Source: JBOFZL01 sp051655155 (GTDB taxonomy: Bacteria > Bacillota > Clostridia > Peptostreptococcales > Filifactoraceae). From it: a stretch of 9,308 nt of DNA. The stretch is from NCBI GenBank assembly GCA_051655155.1, contig JBOFZL010000020.1:1-9308 (forward strand), written 5' to 3'. Positions 7,435 through 9,308 of this stretch are shown one piece after another (position 1 is the first letter of the stretch; every line of letters starts with the position of its first letter). A program made the position numbers and the translations under genes. Under the pieces are notes generated by a model. That model saw only the letters and a program-made list of their open reading frames with translations, ran no database searches and had not been told where the DNA came from.

Positions 7435-7707
7435 TACTCTACTTATCATACTTGTAATAAATCTTCCTGCTTCTTTTAGTTCTTCTTGTGAAGCTTTAAA
7501 TTCTTTGTTAAAGGCTATGATTATTCTATTTATATTTCCTCTTTCGGTTTTTATTCCTTTTTTCTCCATCTGGTAGCTTGCTGTTTCTAAATGAATTTGT
7601 GGAAGTTCTTCTCTTCTTTGTTCTTCAAATGTAAGAGGGTATATTTTTTTATCTATATTATTTTTTGCAAAATATTGATTGGCTTTTTTGCAAAATTTTC
7701 TCTCCAT
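7423..7707 (-). pseudogene. mobA relic, fragment 2: middle of the relaxase
   Basis: An open 94-codon stretch that continues the relaxase after the frame change at the A6 run 7689-7684. It contains NQYFAKNNIDKKIYPLTFEE, LPQIHLETASYQMEKKGIKTERGNINR and KEAGRFITSMISRVK. The segment around MEKKGIRTERG is strongly conserved in MobA/MobL relaxases. The ATG at 7707 is a chance codon from the TGGAGAG of the original frame, with no ribosome site. It stops at TAA 7425-7423, just after the next A6 run, where one added A would restore the frame into KYVKAVSVKSKKK. Confidence 0.65.
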
Positions 7708-7961
7708 ATTTTTGCTTTGTCAGGTTCATTGCAGTCATTCATATTTACTTTTTTTGATTTATAGTTTCCAATTTTTAATTTTATTTTTTCTCCGTTTTAG
7801 TCAAGTATATATTCTTTTTTTGATTTGGGTTTCAATTTTCCCTCACTATCAATTTCTCTAAGTGTTAATAGGATATGGGCGTGTGGTTGTTCTTCGTTAT
7901 CACTTGCCATAGTGTTATGAATGTTACAATCTGCTATCATTCATTTGGAGGTAAAATTTTA

Positions 7962-8291
7962 TTTTACAAACTCACTTAATAGTTTTATTCTATCTTCTGC
8001 ATTTAATTTTCTTGGTAGCATAAAAAGTAAATTTCTTGCAAGTTTTGAGTTTTTACTTTTTTCTATTTTTTCTACTTCGTTCCATAGGTACTCTCTATTT
8101 GAAAATTCTTTTGGTATATGTTCTGGTAAAAATATTTTTGAAAATACAAGGTCTTCTTTTTTGGAGTAGTTGTGTATTTTTCCATAATATTCATCTTGTA
8201 ATTTATCTCTTGCGTTATATGCTACTTTGCTATTACACTTTGCCCTTTTGACCGTGATGTCTATATGGGTATGCAAACTTTTTATTTCCAT
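7962..8291 (-). pseudogene. mobA relic, fragment 1: open N-terminal relaxase segment
   Basis: The longest open N-terminal piece, 110 codons, from MEIKSLHTHIDITVKRAKCN to LLSEFVK. It holds the catalytic Tyr25 (same number as in RSF1010 MobA) and the LPRKLNAEDRIKL segment, but lacks the His cluster, so it could not bind metal. An upstream in-frame ATG at 8453 lies inside the 18-bp palindrome and has no ribosome site; the AAAGGA before 8291 supports the later start, although its spacing of 14 is long. Compared with family pattern GNSAVASAAYRSGEKL, three to four residues before the Tyr are missing and two glycines are replaced. Confidence 0.65.
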
Positions 8292-8420
8292 AGTTATATT
8301 TTTTTCCTTTCTTTTTATATTTTTATTGTTACTTTTCCATCTGCGTAACTTTATTTGTATAAATTTTGCTTGTCTGTATGATAAAATATTTTTTCTCTTT
8401 TTTCCGTATATCAACAATCT

Positions 8421-8462
8421 TGGAATAAGGGACATTTTTTTAATATTCCACAATTGTGGAAT
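8421..8462 (-). other. Candidate oriT/nic region (and/or operator) between mob and the XRE regulator
   Basis: Read on the minus strand, a perfect 18-bp palindrome (8462-8445) is followed by ATTAAAAA and then AATGTCCCTTA (8436-8426), upstream of the divergent relaxase relic. The nic consensus of the RSF1010/pIP501 group is close to AAGTGCGCCCTTA, usually just 3' of an inverted repeat. The resemblance is partial, with the CG step missing. Location and layout are right for oriT; the match is an inference. Confidence 0.35.
8445..8462. promoter_or_regulatory. Perfect 18-bp palindrome, probable operator of the XRE regulator
   Basis: ATTCCACAATTGTGGAAT is fully self-complementary. It lies 47 bp before the regulator ATG, directly against an extended -10 (TGG plus TATTTT, 8462-8470), with TATACT at 8470-8475 as an alternative. 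An XRE repressor controlling its own promoter from such a site is a common arrangement. An extra half-site TGGAAT is present at 8421-8426. Confidence 0.55.
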
Positions 8463-8509
8463 GGTATTTTATACTATTAAAAAATCTACTTCAAAGGAAG
8501 TTTATCACA

Positions 8510-9028
8510 ATGAAAACTCAGCTTACTTTACAAGAACGCTTAAAGGATTTGAGGATTGAGCGTAGTTTATATTTAGAGGAACTTGATAATTTTACTGGTA
8601 TTTCTAAGTCTGCTTTAGGCAATTATGAAAGTGATGATTTTAAGGAAATAAATCACGGTAACTTGATAATTCTTGCTAAATTTTATAATATTTCTACTAA
8701 CTATATACTTGGTCTTACCGAAAATAGAAATCACCCAAATACAGATTTAATTAATCTACATCTGAGTGATAAAATGATTGATTTACTTACAAGCGGAAAT
8801 ATAAATAATCATCTGCTTTGTGAGATAGCTACTCACGATAAATTTAAGGAACTTATAGCTGATATTGAAATTTTTATTGATGTCATTGCCGCTTCAACTA
8901 TTAAATCATTAAACGCTTATATTGAGATGTTAAAATGTAATATTGTAGGTAAGTATCCTGATGCTAATGGGGATTATACTTTACAAACTTCGGAGTCATT
9001 TCTTATCAATGAGGGGGATTTTTTCTGA
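8510..9028 (+). CDS. XRE-type helix-turn-helix regulator, C-terminally truncated
   Basis: A 172-residue product with an N-terminal helix-turn-helix of the XRE/Cro-cI type (about residues 8-68): LQERLKDLRIERSLYLEEL, then the recognition helix GISKSALGNYES (30-41), then LIILAKFYNISTNYILGLTE (52-71). The remaining 100 residues are helical with no domain I can name. ATG 8510 has AAAGGAAG 9-10 bases upstream (8493-8500); the in-frame ATG at 8456 lies inside the palindrome and has no ribosome site. The frame ends at TGA 9026-9028 but continues with sensible protein for another 93 codons, so the gene has probably lost its C-terminus. The DNA-binding domain is intact and might still act. It likely regulated itself and the divergent relaxase gene through the palindrome. 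Confidence 0.75.
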   Translation: MKTQLTLQERLKDLRIERSLYLEELDNFTGISKSALGNYESDDFKEINHGNLIILAKFYNISTNYILGLTENRNHPNTDLINLHLSDKMIDLLTSGNINNHLLCEIATHDKFKELIADIEIFIDVIAASTIKSLNAYIEMLKCNIVGKYPDANGDYTLQTSESFLINEGDFF

Positions 9029-9308
9029 CATAAAACTCATAAAACTTGGGATACTATCTTAAAAGATATTCGTAAAAATCACGAACACGATGTTGAGAGT
9101 GTTCCCGATAATAAGTCTGCTATTGACTATCTCCTTAATGCTTTTAATATTATGGCAGGTCCTGGTGATATCATAGACAAATCTCTTGAGGCAATTTAAA
9201 ATCCTTTAAAGATAGATTATGTGGATTTGCCTGAAGAGGATAAGCATACTTTTAAAAAGATCATAAGGAAATCTCTTCATTCAAAAAACTCTGGAATAAG
9301 GCATAGGA
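9029..9308 (+). pseudogene. Read-through C-terminal part of the XRE regulator (cut by window edge)
   Basis: Directly after the TGA, in the same frame, comes HKTHKTWDTILKDIRKNHEH then DVESVPDNKSAIDYLLNAFN, up to a TAA at 9197-9199. In the same frame again follow NPLKIDYVDLPEEDKHTFKK and IIRKSLHSKNSGIRHR to the edge. No ATG with a ribosome site opens either piece. The composition matches the preceding gene, so this is best read as the lost C-terminal half, separated by two nonsense codons with no frameshift. A separate small gene is unlikely. Confidence 0.6.

Larger units (their letters stand above)
6600..8291 (-). pseudogene. mobA: MobA/MobL-family (MobQ) relaxase, full-length but inactivated
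   Basis: A relaxase nicks oriT and leads a plasmid or element into conjugation. The gene runs from ATG 8291 to TAG 6602-6600, about 560 codons. The relaxase domain reads in one frame through three stops: TAA 7961-7959, TGA 7943-7941 and TAA 7799-7797. Across them the protein continues as expected (FVK*NFTSK*MIADCNIH; EYILD*NGEKIKL). Family marks are the catalytic Tyr in VAYNARDKL (residues 23-31), LWNEVEKIEKSKNSKLAR, LLFMLPRKLN, the metal site QPHAHILLTL (about 7889-7860) and YQMEKKGIKTERGN. Further on, the frame slips at two A6 runs (7689-7684 and 7435-7430). The C-terminal third is scattered over all three frames, ending with IKHIKYVVEKVNKE and a last short frame to 6600. At least five frame changes are needed. 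Not functional as read; the family assignment is firm. Confidence 0.85.

Noticed and set aside
7679..8559. Several plus-strand open frames (7679-7861, 7921-8169, 8036-8251, 8227-8559) that look hydrophobic, like small membrane proteins
   Set aside because: All are antisense or offset shadows of the relaxase relic and the regulator start; no ribosome sites and no conserved motif.
7797..9199. Stop-codon reassignment or programmed read-through as explanation for the in-frame TAA and TGA codons
   Set aside because: glmU (as far as visible), pyc, the PhzF gene and the transporter have no internal stops, and the relaxase also has frameshifts, so decay is the simpler reading.
8421..9301. Direct repeat TGGAATAAGG at 8421-8430 and 9292-9301 as element ends or target duplication
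   Set aside because: Only 10 bp, one copy lies inside protein-like sequence and the other inside the palindrome/nic region; no flanking similarity.
1..9308. CRISPR arrays, tRNA or rRNA genes, IS elements with terminal repeats
   Set aside because: No regularly spaced repeats, cloverleaf-like segments, rRNA-like stretches or transposase motifs were seen by eye on either strand.

Overview
The window is AT-rich DNA with strong AGGAGG-type ribosome binding sites and Firmicute-type protein families. This fits a low-GC anaerobic Firmicute, probably in Clostridia; the genus cannot be fixed from this sequence alone. It has two halves of different character: an intact chromosomal half (1 to about 6056) and a decayed mobile element (about 6072 to the right edge).

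Chromosomal half. The left edge holds the 5' end of glmU (cell-wall UDP-GlcNAc synthesis, minus strand). It is divergent from a complete 1144-residue pyruvate carboxylase gene, pyc (plus strand, 655-4089). The 319-bp space between them carries an extended -10 promoter for glmU. It also carries a near-consensus promoter for pyc, with a perfect 8-bp inverted repeat placed over its -35 box and spacer. pyc ends at a very stable symmetric hairpin that also faces the convergent minus-strand pair: a PhzF-family isomerase (4217-5083) and, 25 bp upstream of it, a cation-diffusion-facilitator-like membrane protein with an altered metal site (5109-6056). These two are probably one transcription unit.

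Decayed mobile half. Next to the transporter is a remnant of a large serine recombinase (6072-6392). Its catalytic N-terminus and zinc-ribbon Cys motif are joined across an internal deletion. Beyond it lies a full-length but destroyed MobA/MobL (MobQ-type) relaxase gene (6600-8291, minus strand), with three premature stops in its relaxase domain and several frameshifts, at least two of them at A6 runs. Divergent from it is an XRE-type helix-turn-helix regulator (8510-9028). Its reading frame continues after a TGA to the window edge, so this gene is also cut short. Between mob and the regulator is a perfect 18-bp palindrome followed on the minus strand by a nic-like sequence, a candidate oriT and/or regulator operator.

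Together, regulator, relaxase and recombinase are the parts of a mobilizable integrated element that has lost both excision and transfer. I see no new defence or biosynthetic system. The points most worth checking are the pyc operator, the compact palindrome/nic site, the atypical transporter whose 5' end is abutted by the element remnant (with a possible AUU start), and the mutation pattern of the relics.
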